The notes beneath the pieces were generated by a model, which was given only the letters and a program-made list of their open reading frames with translations, was not told the DNA's origin and made no database searches. A stretch of DNA of 36,628 bases, from positions 1 to 36,628 of the forward strand of contig NZ_BAGN01000399.1 in assembly GCF_000308835.1 (NCBI RefSeq), read 5' to 3'. This stretch comes from Nocardia vinacea NBRC 16497 (lineage in GTDB: Bacteria > Actinomycetota > Actinomycetes > Mycobacteriales > Mycobacteriaceae). Below are positions 23,620 to 32,291 of this stretch, piece after piece (positions within the stretch are counted from its first letter, which is position 1; every line of letters begins with the position of its first letter). The position numbers and the translations under genes are program-made.

Positions 23620-24419
23620 GTAAGCAGGCCGGGGGCGTCGCCTTCCCGAAATTCGATGTCAATTGCTCGATCCTGTTCACCGATCTCCCACTGCTGGAAC
23701 GCCCCGCCGCGGCAAAGCAGGCCGGAGTCGACGCGGTCGAATTCTGGTGGCCGTTCGGCGAGAATCCGACGCCGGGCGATAAGGAGATCGACGCGTTCGT
23801 ACGCGCGATCCGCGATGCCGGTGTGGAATTGGTCGGCCTGAACTTCATCGACCTGATCCCGGCGGGCGGGCGCGGTCTGGTCTCGGTTCCGAGTGAGGTC
23901 ACCCGGTTCCGCGACAATATCGATGTCGCCGTCGGTATCGCGGAGGAGACCGGCTGCCGCGCGCTGAACGCCCTCTACGGCAACCGCGTGGAGGGTGAGA
24001 GTCCGGAGAAGCAGGACGAACTCGCGCTGGAGAACCTGAGTCTCGCCGCGCAGGCGGCCGGTGCCATCGGCGCCACCGTCTTGCTGGAGGCGCTCAATTC
24101 CTTCGAGTCGCCGGACTATCCGATCGTGAGCGCCGCGCGCGCCGTGCAGGTCATCGAGCAGACCGGTGAACCCAACGTGCGATTCCTCTGCGACCTGTAC
24201 CACCTGGCCCGCATGGGCGAGGGCCTGCACTCGGTGATCCGCACGCACGCAGCGCATCTCGGCCACGTCCAGATCGCCGACAGTCCGGGCCGTGGCCGTC
24301 CCGGCACCGGCGAACTCGACTTCGCCGCGCTTTTCGAAATCCTGGCCGAGAGCGGCTACGACGGCTGGATCGGCCTCGAATACAAAGACCCTGAGCTGGA
24401 TTGGAAGTGGATGAAATGA
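23616..24419 (+). CDS. hyi: Hydroxypyruvate isomerase
   Basis: This enzyme interconverts hydroxypyruvate and tartronate semialdehyde, next to glyoxylate carboligase in the glycerate pathway. It is a 267-residue TIM-barrel protein of the xylose-isomerase-like superfamily. Family segments include FDVNCSILFTDLPLLERPAAAKQAG, VEFWWPF, NALYGNR, VLLEALNSFESPDYP with a catalytic-type Glu, RFLCDLYHL, and HVQIADSPGRGRPGTGELDF near the C-terminus. The ATG at 23616 overlaps the upstream stop (ATGA), with AAGGA before it. It is translationally coupled to glxR downstream, again by a 4-bp overlap. Confidence 0.9.
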   Translation: MSKQAGGVAFPKFDVNCSILFTDLPLLERPAAAKQAGVDAVEFWWPFGENPTPGDKEIDAFVRAIRDAGVELVGLNFIDLIPAGGRGLVSVPSEVTRFRDNIDVAVGIAEETGCRALNALYGNRVEGESPEKQDELALENLSLAAQAAGAIGATVLLEALNSFESPDYPIVSAARAVQVIEQTGEPNVRFLCDLYHLARMGEGLHSVIRTHAAHLGHVQIADSPGRGRPGTGELDFAALFEILAESGYDGWIGLEYKDPELDWKWMK

Positions 24420-25288
24420 GTGGGATCGGGTTTATCGGCTTGGGGATCATGGGCAGCCCGATGGCGGGCCACCTCGTCGCCGCCGGGCACGAGGTGACCG
24501 GTTACGACATCGGCCCGGCCGGACTCGAGAAGCTGAAGGCGGCGGGTGGTTCGGCCGCTTCCGGTGTCGCGGAAGCGGTGCGGGACAAGGACATCGTCAT
24601 CACGATGCTGCCGCAGGACGAGCACGTCGAGGCGGTCTTCGCCGATGTGCTGGTGCATGCGGCGCCCGGCACGCTGTACATCGACTTCTCCACCATCACA
24701 CCCAAAACCGCGCGCTCGACCGCGGAGCGGGGCATCGAGAAGGGCCTGCGGGTGCTCGACGCCCCGGTGTCCGGCGGCGAGCCGGGCGCGATCAATGCCG
24801 CGCTGTCGATCATGGTCGGCGGTAACGAGGCCGACTTCGCCGAGGCCACACCGATTTTCGAGGCGGTCGGCAAGACTATCGCGCTGGTGGGACCCAACGG
24901 TGCCGGTCAGGTGGTCAAGGCCGCCAACCAACTCGTCGTCGGCGGCACCTATGCCCTGGTGGCCGAGGCGATCCTGCTGATGGAGAACCTGGGCGCGGAT
25001 GCCGAGAAGGGCCTCGATGTGCTGGCGGGTGGGCTCGCGGGCAGCAAGATCCTCGAACTCAAGCGCGCGTCCATGCTGAAGCGCGACTTCAAGCCAGGCT
25101 TCCGAATCGACCTGCACCACAAGGATATGGGCATCATCCTGCAGGCCGCCCGCGACGCCGAGGTATCGATCCCGATGGGCGCGCTGACAGCGCAGTTGAT
25201 CGCGGCTGCCCGCGCGATGGGTCACGGTTCGCTGGACCACTCGGGGCTGCTGAAGGTGACCGAGGCGCTGTCGGGTCGGGAGAACTGA
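24416..25288 (+). CDS. glxR: 2-hydroxy-3-oxopropionate (tartronate semialdehyde) reductase
   Basis: This enzyme reduces tartronate semialdehyde to D-glycerate with NAD(P)H. The 290-residue protein belongs to the beta-hydroxyacid dehydrogenase family. The N-terminal Rossmann motif is GFIGLGIMGSPMAGHL, the substrate-binding loop is DAPVSGGEPGA, and catalytic Lys168 lies in GQVVKAANQ. A helical C-terminal domain includes FRIDLHHKDMGI. ATG 24416 is chosen because it overlaps the hyi stop; an upstream in-frame start at 24401 lies inside hyi. The product goes to the glycerate kinase encoded two genes on. Confidence 0.92.
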   Translation: MSGIGFIGLGIMGSPMAGHLVAAGHEVTGYDIGPAGLEKLKAAGGSAASGVAEAVRDKDIVITMLPQDEHVEAVFADVLVHAAPGTLYIDFSTITPKTARSTAERGIEKGLRVLDAPVSGGEPGAINAALSIMVGGNEADFAEATPIFEAVGKTIALVGPNGAGQVVKAANQLVVGGTYALVAEAILLMENLGADAEKGLDVLAGGLAGSKILELKRASMLKRDFKPGFRIDLHHKDMGIILQAARDAEVSIPMGALTAQLIAAARAMGHGSLDHSGLLKVTEALSGREN

Positions 25289-25290
25289 CC

Positions 25291-27066
25291 ATGGCACGCA
25301 TGCGCACCGTGGATGCCGCGGTACTGATTCTCGAAAAGGAAGGCGCGACACAGGCATTCGGCTTGCCGGGCGCCGCGATCAACCCCTTCTACAGCGCGAT
25401 GCGCGCGCACGGCGGTATCAAGCATGTGCTGGCCCGCCACGTCGAGGCCGCCTCGCATATGGCCGAGGGGTACACCCGGGCGGCGGCGGGCAATATCGGC
25501 GTCTGCATCGGCACCTCGGGGCCCGCGGGCACCGATATGATCACCGGCCTGTATTCCGCCAGCGCGGATTCGATTCCGATCCTGTGCATCACCGGTCAGG
25601 CGCCGGTGGCCAAGCTGCACAAGGAGGACTTCCAGGCCGTCGATATCGCTTCGATCGCCGCACCGGTGAGCAAGTGGGCGGTGACAGTGCTCGAGCCCGC
25701 ACAGGTACCGGGGACCTTCCAGAAGGCCTTCCGGTTGATGCGCGAGGGGCGACCGGGTCCGGTCCTGATCGATCTGCCTATCGATGTGCAGCTCGCCGAG
25801 ATCGAGTTCGACATCGAAACTTACGAGCCGCTCGAGGTGCACCGTCCGGCCGCGACGTGGGCGCAGGCGGTCAAGGCCATCGAGATGTTGAATGCGGCGC
25901 AGCGGCCGCTGATCGTCGCGGGTGGCGGCATCGTGAATGCCGATGCCGCGGCGCTGCTGGTCGAATTCGCCGAACTCACCGGTGTGCCGGTGGTGCCGAC
26001 GCTGATGGGCTGGGGCACGATTCCCGACGATCACCCGCTGCACGCGGGCATGGTCGGGCTGCAGACCTCGCACCGGTACGGCAATGCCACCCTGCTCGAA
26101 TCCGATTTCGTGCTCGGTATCGGAAACCGTTGGGCCAACCGGCATACCGGCGGTGTGGACACTTACACCAAGGACCGCACCTTCGTACACGTCGATATCG
26201 AGCCGACCCAGATCGGTCGGGTGTTCGCACCGGATTACGGCATCACCTCTGATGCGGGTGCCGCGCTGCGCGTCTTCGTCGAGGTCGCGCGCGAACTCGA
26301 CGCGGCCGGACAACTGCCCGATCGCAGTGTGTGGGCCGAGCAGTGCCGCAACCGGAAACAAGTGGGGCTGCGCAAGACGCACTTCGACGATATGCCGATC
26401 AAGCCGCAGCGCGTCTACGAGGAGATGAACAAGGCATTCGGGCCCGATGTGCGCTACGTCAGCACGATCGGTCTGTCGCAGATCCAGGCGGCGCAGCTGT
26501 TGCACGTCTACCGGCCGCGGCACTGGATCAATGCGGGCCAGGCCGGGCCGCTGGGCTGGACCGTACCCGCGGCCATCGGTGTCGCGACGGCAGATCCCGA
26601 TGCCACCGTGGTTGCGCTCTCGGGTGATTACGACTTCCAGTTCCTCATCGAGGAATTGGCCGTCGGCGCGCAGTTCAATATCCCGTATATCCATGTCGTG
26701 GTGAACAATTCGTATCTGGGCCTGATCCGTCAGGCGCAGCGCGCGTTCGACATGGACTACTACGTGCAGCTCGCCTTCGACAATATCAACAGCCCAGAGC
26801 TCGCCGGCTACGGCGTCGACCACGTCAAGGTCGCGGAAGGCCTGGGCTGCAAGGCGATTCGGGTATTCGATCCGGCCTGGATCGGTTCGGCCCTCGATGA
26901 GGCGAAGAAGCTGGTGACCGAGTTCCGGGTGCCGGTGATCGTCGAGGTCATCCTCGAACGGGTGACGAATGTGTCGATGGGACTCGAGATCGACAATATC
27001 GTCGAATTCGAGGAACTGGCGCAGTCGGCAGCCGACGTTCCGACCGCGACCGCACAACTGGACTGA
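25291..27066 (+). CDS. gcl: Glyoxylate carboligase (tartronate-semialdehyde synthase)
   Basis: This enzyme condenses two glyoxylates to tartronate semialdehyde with loss of CO2, using thiamine diphosphate. The 591-residue protein has the three-domain layout of the acetolactate synthase family. Diagnostic is Val51 in LARHVEAASHMAEGYTRA, where most thiamine enzymes have Glu; E. coli Gcl has the same exception. Other matches are GTSGPAGTDMITG, ITGQAPVAKLHKEDFQAVDI and the cofactor site GDYDFQFLIEELAVGAQFN, then VVNNSYLGLIRQAQR. It starts 2 nt after glxR. It takes the glyoxylate released from ureidoglycolate. Confidence 0.95.
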   Translation: MARMRTVDAAVLILEKEGATQAFGLPGAAINPFYSAMRAHGGIKHVLARHVEAASHMAEGYTRAAAGNIGVCIGTSGPAGTDMITGLYSASADSIPILCITGQAPVAKLHKEDFQAVDIASIAAPVSKWAVTVLEPAQVPGTFQKAFRLMREGRPGPVLIDLPIDVQLAEIEFDIETYEPLEVHRPAATWAQAVKAIEMLNAAQRPLIVAGGGIVNADAAALLVEFAELTGVPVVPTLMGWGTIPDDHPLHAGMVGLQTSHRYGNATLLESDFVLGIGNRWANRHTGGVDTYTKDRTFVHVDIEPTQIGRVFAPDYGITSDAGAALRVFVEVARELDAAGQLPDRSVWAEQCRNRKQVGLRKTHFDDMPIKPQRVYEEMNKAFGPDVRYVSTIGLSQIQAAQLLHVYRPRHWINAGQAGPLGWTVPAAIGVATADPDATVVALSGDYDFQFLIEELAVGAQFNIPYIHVVVNNSYLGLIRQAQRAFDMDYYVQLAFDNINSPELAGYGVDHVKVAEGLGCKAIRVFDPAWIGSALDEAKKLVTEFRVPVIVEVILERVTNVSMGLEIDNIVEFEELAQSAADVPTATAQLD

Positions 27067-27071
27067 GCCGC

Positions 27072-28631
27072 ATGAGTCGAGTCCTGATCGCATCCGACAA
27101 GTTCAAGGGGTCGTTGACCGCCGCGCAGGTCGGTGCCGCTGTCCGCGGCGGCATCCACCGCGTCCGGCCCGGTGCCGATGTGTCGGTGGTGCCGATCGCG
27201 GACGGCGGGGACGGCACCGTCGCCGCCGCATTGGCCGCTGGTTTCGAGGCGGTCCTGGTGACCGCGTCCGGACCCACCGGCGAAGCGGTGTGCACGGCGT
27301 ATGCCCGCCGCGACGATATCGCCGTCGTGGAACTGGCGGACGTATCCGGGCTCGTGCGGCTACCGGGCGGGGCGTTCGCGCCGATGACGGCCACCAGCCG
27401 GGGCACCGGCGAGGTCATCGCGGCTGCCATCGACGCGGGTTGCCGTCGGGTGGTGCTCGGCATCGGCGGCAGTGCGGGTACCGATGGCGGTGCCGGGCTG
27501 CTCGCTGCGCTCGGTGCGCGTCTGCTCGATGTCGATGGGGCCGAAATCGATGACGGCGGTGCGGCATTGGCGCGGCTGCACACGATCGACCTCGCGTCTG
27601 TGCGGGAACGGCTGGCCGGGGTCGAGCTCACCGTCGCGTGCGATGTCGATAATCCGCTCACCGGTCCGCGCGGTGCGGCCGCCGTCTATGGTCCGCAAAA
27701 GGGTGCCGACGGTAACCAAGTGGAAGTGCTCGATGCGGCGCTCACTCATTGGGCGGACCGTGTCGCGGTCGCCACCGGCACTGATCTGCGTGATCGTGCG
27801 GGTGCCGGTGCGGCGGGCGGAGTCGGGTTCGCGGCCGTCGCGGTGCTCGGTGCTCGGCTGCGTCCCGGAATCGAATTGGTTTTGGAGCTGGTCGGTTTCG
27901 CCGAGCGCGTGGCCGATGCGGATCTGGTGGTGACCGGGGAGGGCATGCTCGACGAGCAGACCCTGTACGGCAAGGCGCCGGCCGGTGTCGCTACTGCCGC
28001 AGGGTTTGCGGGTGTGCCGGTCATCGCTGTCTGCGGCCGGAATACGCTGCCCGCCAAGCGATTGCTCGAGGCGGGGTTCTCGGCCGCATACGCCCTGGCC
28101 GATATCGAACCCGATATTGCGCGCTGCTTCGCGGAGGGTGAGCTGCTGCTCGAGCGGCTGGGTGTGCAGATTGCCGCCGAACACCTGCCGGATCCCACCG
28201 CGGAGCGGCCGTCTGCTGGGCATGGGTCGTCGGAGGCTGCTGTTGACGAAGTGTCTGCAGGTCCCGCTGCTGGAGTGGCCGGGGCGGTACGGCCGTCTGC
28301 TGCGCATGGGTCGTCGGAGGCCGTTGTTGACCAAGTGTCTGCAGGTCCCGCTGCTGGAGTGGCCGGGGCGGTGCGGCCGTCTGCCGGGCATCGGTCGTCG
28401 CAGGCTGCTGTTGACCAAGTGGCCGCAGGTCCCGCCGCTGGGGCGGCGGGGGCGGAGCGGCCCTCTGCCGTGCACATGTCGTCGGCGGCCGCTACGGACC
28501 AAGTGTCTGCAGGCCACGCCGCCGGGATGGCCTCTCCGGAGCGCAGCGTCGCGGACCTGGCCGATGACATTATCTCGGCCACCTACCGAAATAGCGGCGG
28601 CGCAAGGACATTCGACGGGAGATTCCGATGA
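27072..28631 (+). CDS. glxK: Glycerate kinase with a four-copy repeat insertion
   Basis: This enzyme phosphorylates glycerate, linking allantoin-derived glyoxylate to glycolysis. The kinase core (about 1-378) is typical of the GlxK/GarK family: ASDKFKGSLTA at the N-terminus, PIADGGDGT, ATSRGTGEVI, GIGGSAGTDGGAG, CDVDNPLTGPRGAA and VTGEGMLDEQTLYGK. Usual members are about 370-400 residues, whereas this one is 519. The excess is four tandem 28-residue copies at 379-490, Ala-, Gly- and Ser-rich and probably disordered. After them comes a short tail, VADLADDIISATYR, that looks like the normal C-terminal helix. The insertion lies on the edge of the fold, so activity may be kept. The gene starts 5 nt after gcl. 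Confidence 0.9.
   Translation: MSRVLIASDKFKGSLTAAQVGAAVRGGIHRVRPGADVSVVPIADGGDGTVAAALAAGFEAVLVTASGPTGEAVCTAYARRDDIAVVELADVSGLVRLPGGAFAPMTATSRGTGEVIAAAIDAGCRRVVLGIGGSAGTDGGAGLLAALGARLLDVDGAEIDDGGAALARLHTIDLASVRERLAGVELTVACDVDNPLTGPRGAAAVYGPQKGADGNQVEVLDAALTHWADRVAVATGTDLRDRAGAGAAGGVGFAAVAVLGARLRPGIELVLELVGFAERVADADLVVTGEGMLDEQTLYGKAPAGVATAAGFAGVPVIAVCGRNTLPAKRLLEAGFSAAYALADIEPDIARCFAEGELLLERLGVQIAAEHLPDPTAERPSAGHGSSEAAVDEVSAGPAAGVAGAVRPSAAHGSSEAVVDQVSAGPAAGVAGAVRPSAGHRSSQAAVDQVAAGPAAGAAGAERPSAVHMSSAAATDQVSAGHAAGMASPERSVADLADDIISATYRNSGGARTFDGRFR
28206..28541 (+). repeat. Four in-frame 84-bp tandem repeats inside glycerate kinase
   Basis: The copies are 28206-28289, 28290-28373, 28374-28457 and 28458-28541, with no spacers. 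Each encodes 28 residues starting RPSA and carrying a VDQVSAGPAAG-like core. Copies 1 and 2 are almost identical and copy 4 is the most diverged, as expected for stepwise duplication. The unit is a multiple of three, so copy-number change would keep the frame. Confidence 0.95.
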
Positions 28632-28650
28632 TTTCCGATGGAGTTGTGTG

Positions 28651-30030
28651 ATGCGGGAGAACTCCGAGATCCAGACGATCTCACCGGTCCCCACACACCT
28701 GGACCTGGTGATCCGTGCGGAGCGGATCATCGGGACAACGGGGGAGACCGGCGGCTCGATCGGCGTGCGCGACGGCCGGATCGTGGCGATCGAGCCGCTG
28801 GACTCCATCCTGACCGCGAAAACGATCGTCGAACTGGCCGCCGACGAGGTGCTGATGCCCGGTGTCGTTGATGCGCACGTGCACGTCAACGATCCCGGCC
28901 GCACCGAATGGGAGGGCTTCCCGAGCGCGACGAAGGCGGCCGCAGCGGGCGGTGTCACCACCATTATCGATATGCCGCTCAACAGCATTCCGCCGACCTG
29001 CGATCTCGCGGCACTCGAAGTGAAGCGCAAGACCGCGCAGGACCGGGTGCATGTCGACGTCGGATTCTGGGGCGGAGCGATCCCCGGAAATTTGGCGGAT
29101 CTGCGGCAGCTGCAAGACGCGGGCGTATTCGGCTTCAAATGCTTTCTGCTGCACTCCGGTGTCGACGAATTCCCGGCATTGGACGCCACCCAGCTGGAAC
29201 TGGCCATGCGGGAGATCCGCTTGTTCGACGGTCTGCTCATCGTGCACGCCGAGGACGCGCAGGCCATCGAACACGCACCGAATTCGCAGGGAGACAAGTA
29301 CTCCGGCTTCCTGCGCTCGCGCCCGCGCGGTGCGGAGAATCTGGCCGTCGCGCAGGTGATCGAACTGGCCAGGTGGACCGGCTGTCGCGTGCACATTCTG
29401 CACGTGTCGAGTTCGGATGCGCTGCCGATGATCGCCTCGGCCCGCCGCGACGGCGTCCGGATCACCGCCGAGACCTGTCCGCACTACCTGTCGTTCGCAG
29501 CCGAGGAAATTCCGGACGGTGCAACGCAATTCAAATGCTGTCCGCCTATTCGGGAGAGCGGCAATCGTGAACTGCTCTGGGAAGGGTTGCGCGACGGCAC
29601 CATCGATATGGTGGTCTCGGACCACTCCCCGTCGACGGCCGACCTGAAGTGCTTCGACACCGGTGATTTCGCCCGCGCCTGGGGTGGCATTTCCTCATTG
29701 CAGCTCGGACTTTCGGCCGTTTGGACCGAAGCGCGACTGCGCGGTTTCAGCCTGGTGGATGTCTCTCGATGGATGAGCCGAGCGCCCGCCGAATACGCGG
29801 GCCTGCGGCGAAAGGGCGCAATCGAGGTGGGCTACGACGCGGATTTCTGTGTCTTCGCACCGGATGACGCCTTCGTCGTCGATGTGCATCGCCTGCACCA
29901 CAAGAACGCCGTCACGCCGTACGCGGCCCGCCCACTCGCGGGCGCGGTCCGCAGTACCTGGTTGCGCGGCAACCGAATCGATATCGACAACGAGCCGCAG
30001 GGGCGGCTCCTGGCCCGAGGAGAAGTATGA
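28651..30030 (+). CDS. allB: Allantoinase
   Basis: This enzyme opens the allantoin ring to give allantoate. The 459-residue protein is an amidohydrolase with a binuclear metal site. His76 and His78 lie in DAHVHVNDPGRTEWEGF and carboxylated Lys163 in GFKCFLLHSGVDEF. His199 lies in VHAED, His251 in HILHVSS, and the catalytic Asp324 in VVSDHSPS. GFKCFLL and HVNDPGRTEWEG point to allantoinase rather than dihydroorotase or hydantoinase. ATG 28651 has GGAG upstream and lies 19 nt after the glycerate kinase stop. It overlaps the allantoicase start by 4 bp. Confidence 0.94.
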   Translation: MRENSEIQTISPVPTHLDLVIRAERIIGTTGETGGSIGVRDGRIVAIEPLDSILTAKTIVELAADEVLMPGVVDAHVHVNDPGRTEWEGFPSATKAAAAGGVTTIIDMPLNSIPPTCDLAALEVKRKTAQDRVHVDVGFWGGAIPGNLADLRQLQDAGVFGFKCFLLHSGVDEFPALDATQLELAMREIRLFDGLLIVHAEDAQAIEHAPNSQGDKYSGFLRSRPRGAENLAVAQVIELARWTGCRVHILHVSSSDALPMIASARRDGVRITAETCPHYLSFAAEEIPDGATQFKCCPPIRESGNRELLWEGLRDGTIDMVVSDHSPSTADLKCFDTGDFARAWGGISSLQLGLSAVWTEARLRGFSLVDVSRWMSRAPAEYAGLRRKGAIEVGYDADFCVFAPDDAFVVDVHRLHHKNAVTPYAARPLAGAVRSTWLRGNRIDIDNEPQGRLLARGEV

Positions 30031-31193
30031 CCGATCAATCCGCCCCCGCCTTCACCCGACTGCCCGATCTCGCCTCCCGCGCGCTCGCGGGCAGTGTGGT
30101 CTACGCCAATGACGAGTTGTTCGCCGAGCGGGAGAATCTGATCCGGCCCGGTCGTGCGGTTTTCAGCACCGAGGACTTCGGCCACAAGGGTAAGACCTAC
30201 GACGGCTGGGAAACGCGGCGGCGTCGCGAAACCGGCAATGACTATGCGGTCGTCCGGCTGGGTGTGCCGGGGCGGATACACGGTGTCGTCATCGACACTT
30301 CGTGGTTCATCGGCAATTACCCGCCCTTCGCCTCGGTCGAGGCGACGAGTGTGGAGGGGCAGCCGTCGCCTGCCGAACTCCAGCAGGCCGAATGGGTGAC
30401 ACTGGTCGCGAAGTCGGATATCGCGGGCAATACCGACAACTTCTTCGAGGTCACCGACGAGCGCCGCTTCACCCACATCCGGCTCTCGATCTACCCGGAC
30501 GGTGGCGTGGCCCGCTTCCGCGTCCACGGCACTGCGCTGCCGGATCCCCGTTTCCTCAGTGGCACAGTCGATCTCGCGGCCCTGGAATACGGCGGCGATG
30601 TTGTCGACTGCTCCGATATGTTCTTCTCCGCGCCGACCAATATCCTGCTGCCCGGCCGGTCGCGGCAGATGGACGAGGGCTGGGAGGGTGCGCGTCGCCG
30701 CGATGCGGGCAATGATCACGTCACGGTGCGGCTGGGTGCGCGCGGGGTGATTCGGCGCGTGGAAATCGACACCACGAATTATGTCGGCAATGCGCCGGGT
30801 TGGGCGGTGCTGCGCGGCGTCGATGCCGATTCCGGTGCGGATCTGGATGATCCGTCGACATGGACCGAATTGCTGCCGCGCACGCGGCTGCAGCCGGATG
30901 CCCGCCACTTCTTCCGGATCGGGGCCGGTGTGCCGGTCAGCCATGTCCGGCTCGATGTTTACCCCGACGGCGGCGTGGCCCGGTTGCGGGTCCACGGCGA
31001 GATCGATCCGGAGACCTTGGTCGGCAACACCGTCGCTTGGCTCGGAGCCCTGCCCGAAGCGCACGCGCTGCAGGTGCTCACCGGCGATGGTGGGTTGTCT
31101 CGTGACGAAGCACGGAAGTTGCTCGCGGAACGGCCCTTTGCGAGCCCCGACGCGGTGCCGTCGGCCGTGATCGACGCGCTGCTCGCGTTGTAG
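30027..31193 (+). CDS. alc: Allantoicase with a C-terminal OHCU-decarboxylase-like tail
   Basis: This enzyme hydrolyses allantoate to ureidoglycolate and urea. The 388-residue protein has the family's two similar jelly-roll halves, each with a DGWE-Arg-rich motif (YDGWETRRRRETGND near 58, DEGWEGARRRDAGND near 216), IDTSWFIGN or IDTTNYVGN, and YPDGGVARFRVHG or YPDGGVARLRVHG. Residues about 338-388 are extra: WLGALPEAHALQVLT through ERPFAS resembles the start of the UraD protein encoded at 13651 (WLNSLPPDQAEAELLT through HRPYVD). The UraD catalytic HPRIG part is missing. It is the last gene of the block, ending 5 nt before a strong hairpin. Confidence 0.92.
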   Translation: MTDQSAPAFTRLPDLASRALAGSVVYANDELFAERENLIRPGRAVFSTEDFGHKGKTYDGWETRRRRETGNDYAVVRLGVPGRIHGVVIDTSWFIGNYPPFASVEATSVEGQPSPAELQQAEWVTLVAKSDIAGNTDNFFEVTDERRFTHIRLSIYPDGGVARFRVHGTALPDPRFLSGTVDLAALEYGGDVVDCSDMFFSAPTNILLPGRSRQMDEGWEGARRRDAGNDHVTVRLGARGVIRRVEIDTTNYVGNAPGWAVLRGVDADSGADLDDPSTWTELLPRTRLQPDARHFFRIGAGVPVSHVRLDVYPDGGVARLRVHGEIDPETLVGNTVAWLGALPEAHALQVLTGDGGLSRDEARKLLAERPFASPDAVPSAVIDALLAL

Positions 31194-31198
31194 TCGCT

Positions 31199-31242
31199 GG
31201 TCGGCCGGGCGATCGGAGCCCCCACCGATCGTCCGTCCGACC
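31199..31242 (+). terminator. Strong hairpin closing the purine island
   Basis: The outer stem GGTCGG (31199-31204) pairs with CCGACC (31237-31242). After a 2-nt internal loop on each side, GGGCGATCGG (31207-31216) pairs with CCGATCGTCC (31225-31234) with one G-U. The loop is 8 nt. It starts 5 nt after the allantoicase stop and lacks a T-tract. Confidence 0.75.
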
Positions 31243-31297
31243 GGCCCGCGTCCGAAAACCGCTGGCACTTGTCGACCGGCTGATCTACGTTCGGCCC

Positions 31298-32224
31298 ATG
31301 ATGCGTACGGATGGGTCGGTCGAGCGGCAAGCCATCGCCGCCGCCGCCGTGACGGTGGTCCTGTGGGCTTCGGCCTTCGTCTTCATCCGCAGTGCGGGGC
31401 ACGACTTTTCGCCGGGTGCGCTGGCACTCGGGCGATTGCTCGCCGCTTCGATCACGCTGGTGACGGTGCTGGTCATCCGTGGTGAGGGCCTGCCGCCGCG
31501 GGCCGCGTGGCCGGGCATCGTCATCTCCGGTGTGCTGTGGTTCGGCGTCTACATGGTGGCGTTGAACTGGGGTGAGCGGAACGTCGACGCCGGGACCGCG
31601 GCGATGGTCGTCGGCATCGGTCCGGTGCTGATCGCGGTGCTCGGCGGACTGGTCCTGCGGGAAGGGTTTCCGGCCCGGCTGATGGTCGGGCTGGTCGTGT
31701 CGTTCGCCGGAACCATCGTTGTCGGACTGTCGACCTCCGATGGCGGCGGCGCGGCGGTGCTCGGTGTCGTGCTGTGCCTGCTCGCGGCCATCGTCTGGGC
31801 GGCATCGACCATCGCGCAGAAACCGGCGCTGGCGAGCGCATCCGCATTGCAGGTGGTCACCTTCGGCTCGGTCATCGGAACCGTCGCGTGTCTGCCGTTC
31901 TCCTGGCAACTGGTCACCGAGGCGGCCGACGCACCGCTGTCGTCGACGCTGAGTCTGGTGTACCTGGGCGTCTTCCCCACAGCTTTGGCTTTCACCACAT
32001 GGGCCTTCGCATTGGCCCGCACGACGGCCGGGAAAATGGGCGTGACGACCTACGCGGTCCCGGCGCTGGTCGTATTGATGTCGTGGATCGCGCTGGACGA
32101 GGTGCCCGGCGCGCTGACCATTGTCGGCGGTTTCCTGTGCCTGGCCGGTGTGGCCGTCACGCGGTCCCGTCCGCGCGTCCCGGCATCCGTCGATCCGGAT
32201 ACTGTCGAACCTGCTCCACGCTGA
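31298..32224 (+). CDS. EamA/DMT-family transporter
   Basis: This is a membrane protein of 308 residues with about ten hydrophobic helices in two EamA repeats. The first begins VTVVLWASAFVFIRSAG, and the second begins near LCLLAAIVWAASTIAQKPAL, each with the usual family start. The C-terminal tail is short and polar. DMT members export metabolites or amino acids; the substrate cannot be predicted. ATG 31298 has a second ATG right after it and no strong ribosome binding site. It lies beyond the hairpin that ends the purine island, so it is probably a separate unit. Confidence 0.85.
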   Translation: MMRTDGSVERQAIAAAAVTVVLWASAFVFIRSAGHDFSPGALALGRLLAASITLVTVLVIRGEGLPPRAAWPGIVISGVLWFGVYMVALNWGERNVDAGTAAMVVGIGPVLIAVLGGLVLREGFPARLMVGLVVSFAGTIVVGLSTSDGGGAAVLGVVLCLLAAIVWAASTIAQKPALASASALQVVTFGSVIGTVACLPFSWQLVTEAADAPLSSTLSLVYLGVFPTALAFTTWAFALARTTAGKMGVTTYAVPALVVLMSWIALDEVPGALTIVGGFLCLAGVAVTRSRPRVPASVDPDTVEPAPR

Positions 32225-32291
32225 TCGCGATAGTCGGCCGAGTTGCGCGTTCCGCGGTCTGTGCGTTGGACCCGGGGCAGAATCGACAGGC

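Noticed and set aside
28206..28541. Tandem repeats considered as a CRISPR array
   Set aside because: The copies abut without spacers, keep one coding frame and lie inside a known enzyme gene; no cas gene is nearby.
27360..29465. A 701-residue minus-strand open frame opposite glxK and allB
   Set aside because: It has no recognisable domain, covers two well-supported genes, and is long only because the GC-rich repeats lack stops in every frame.
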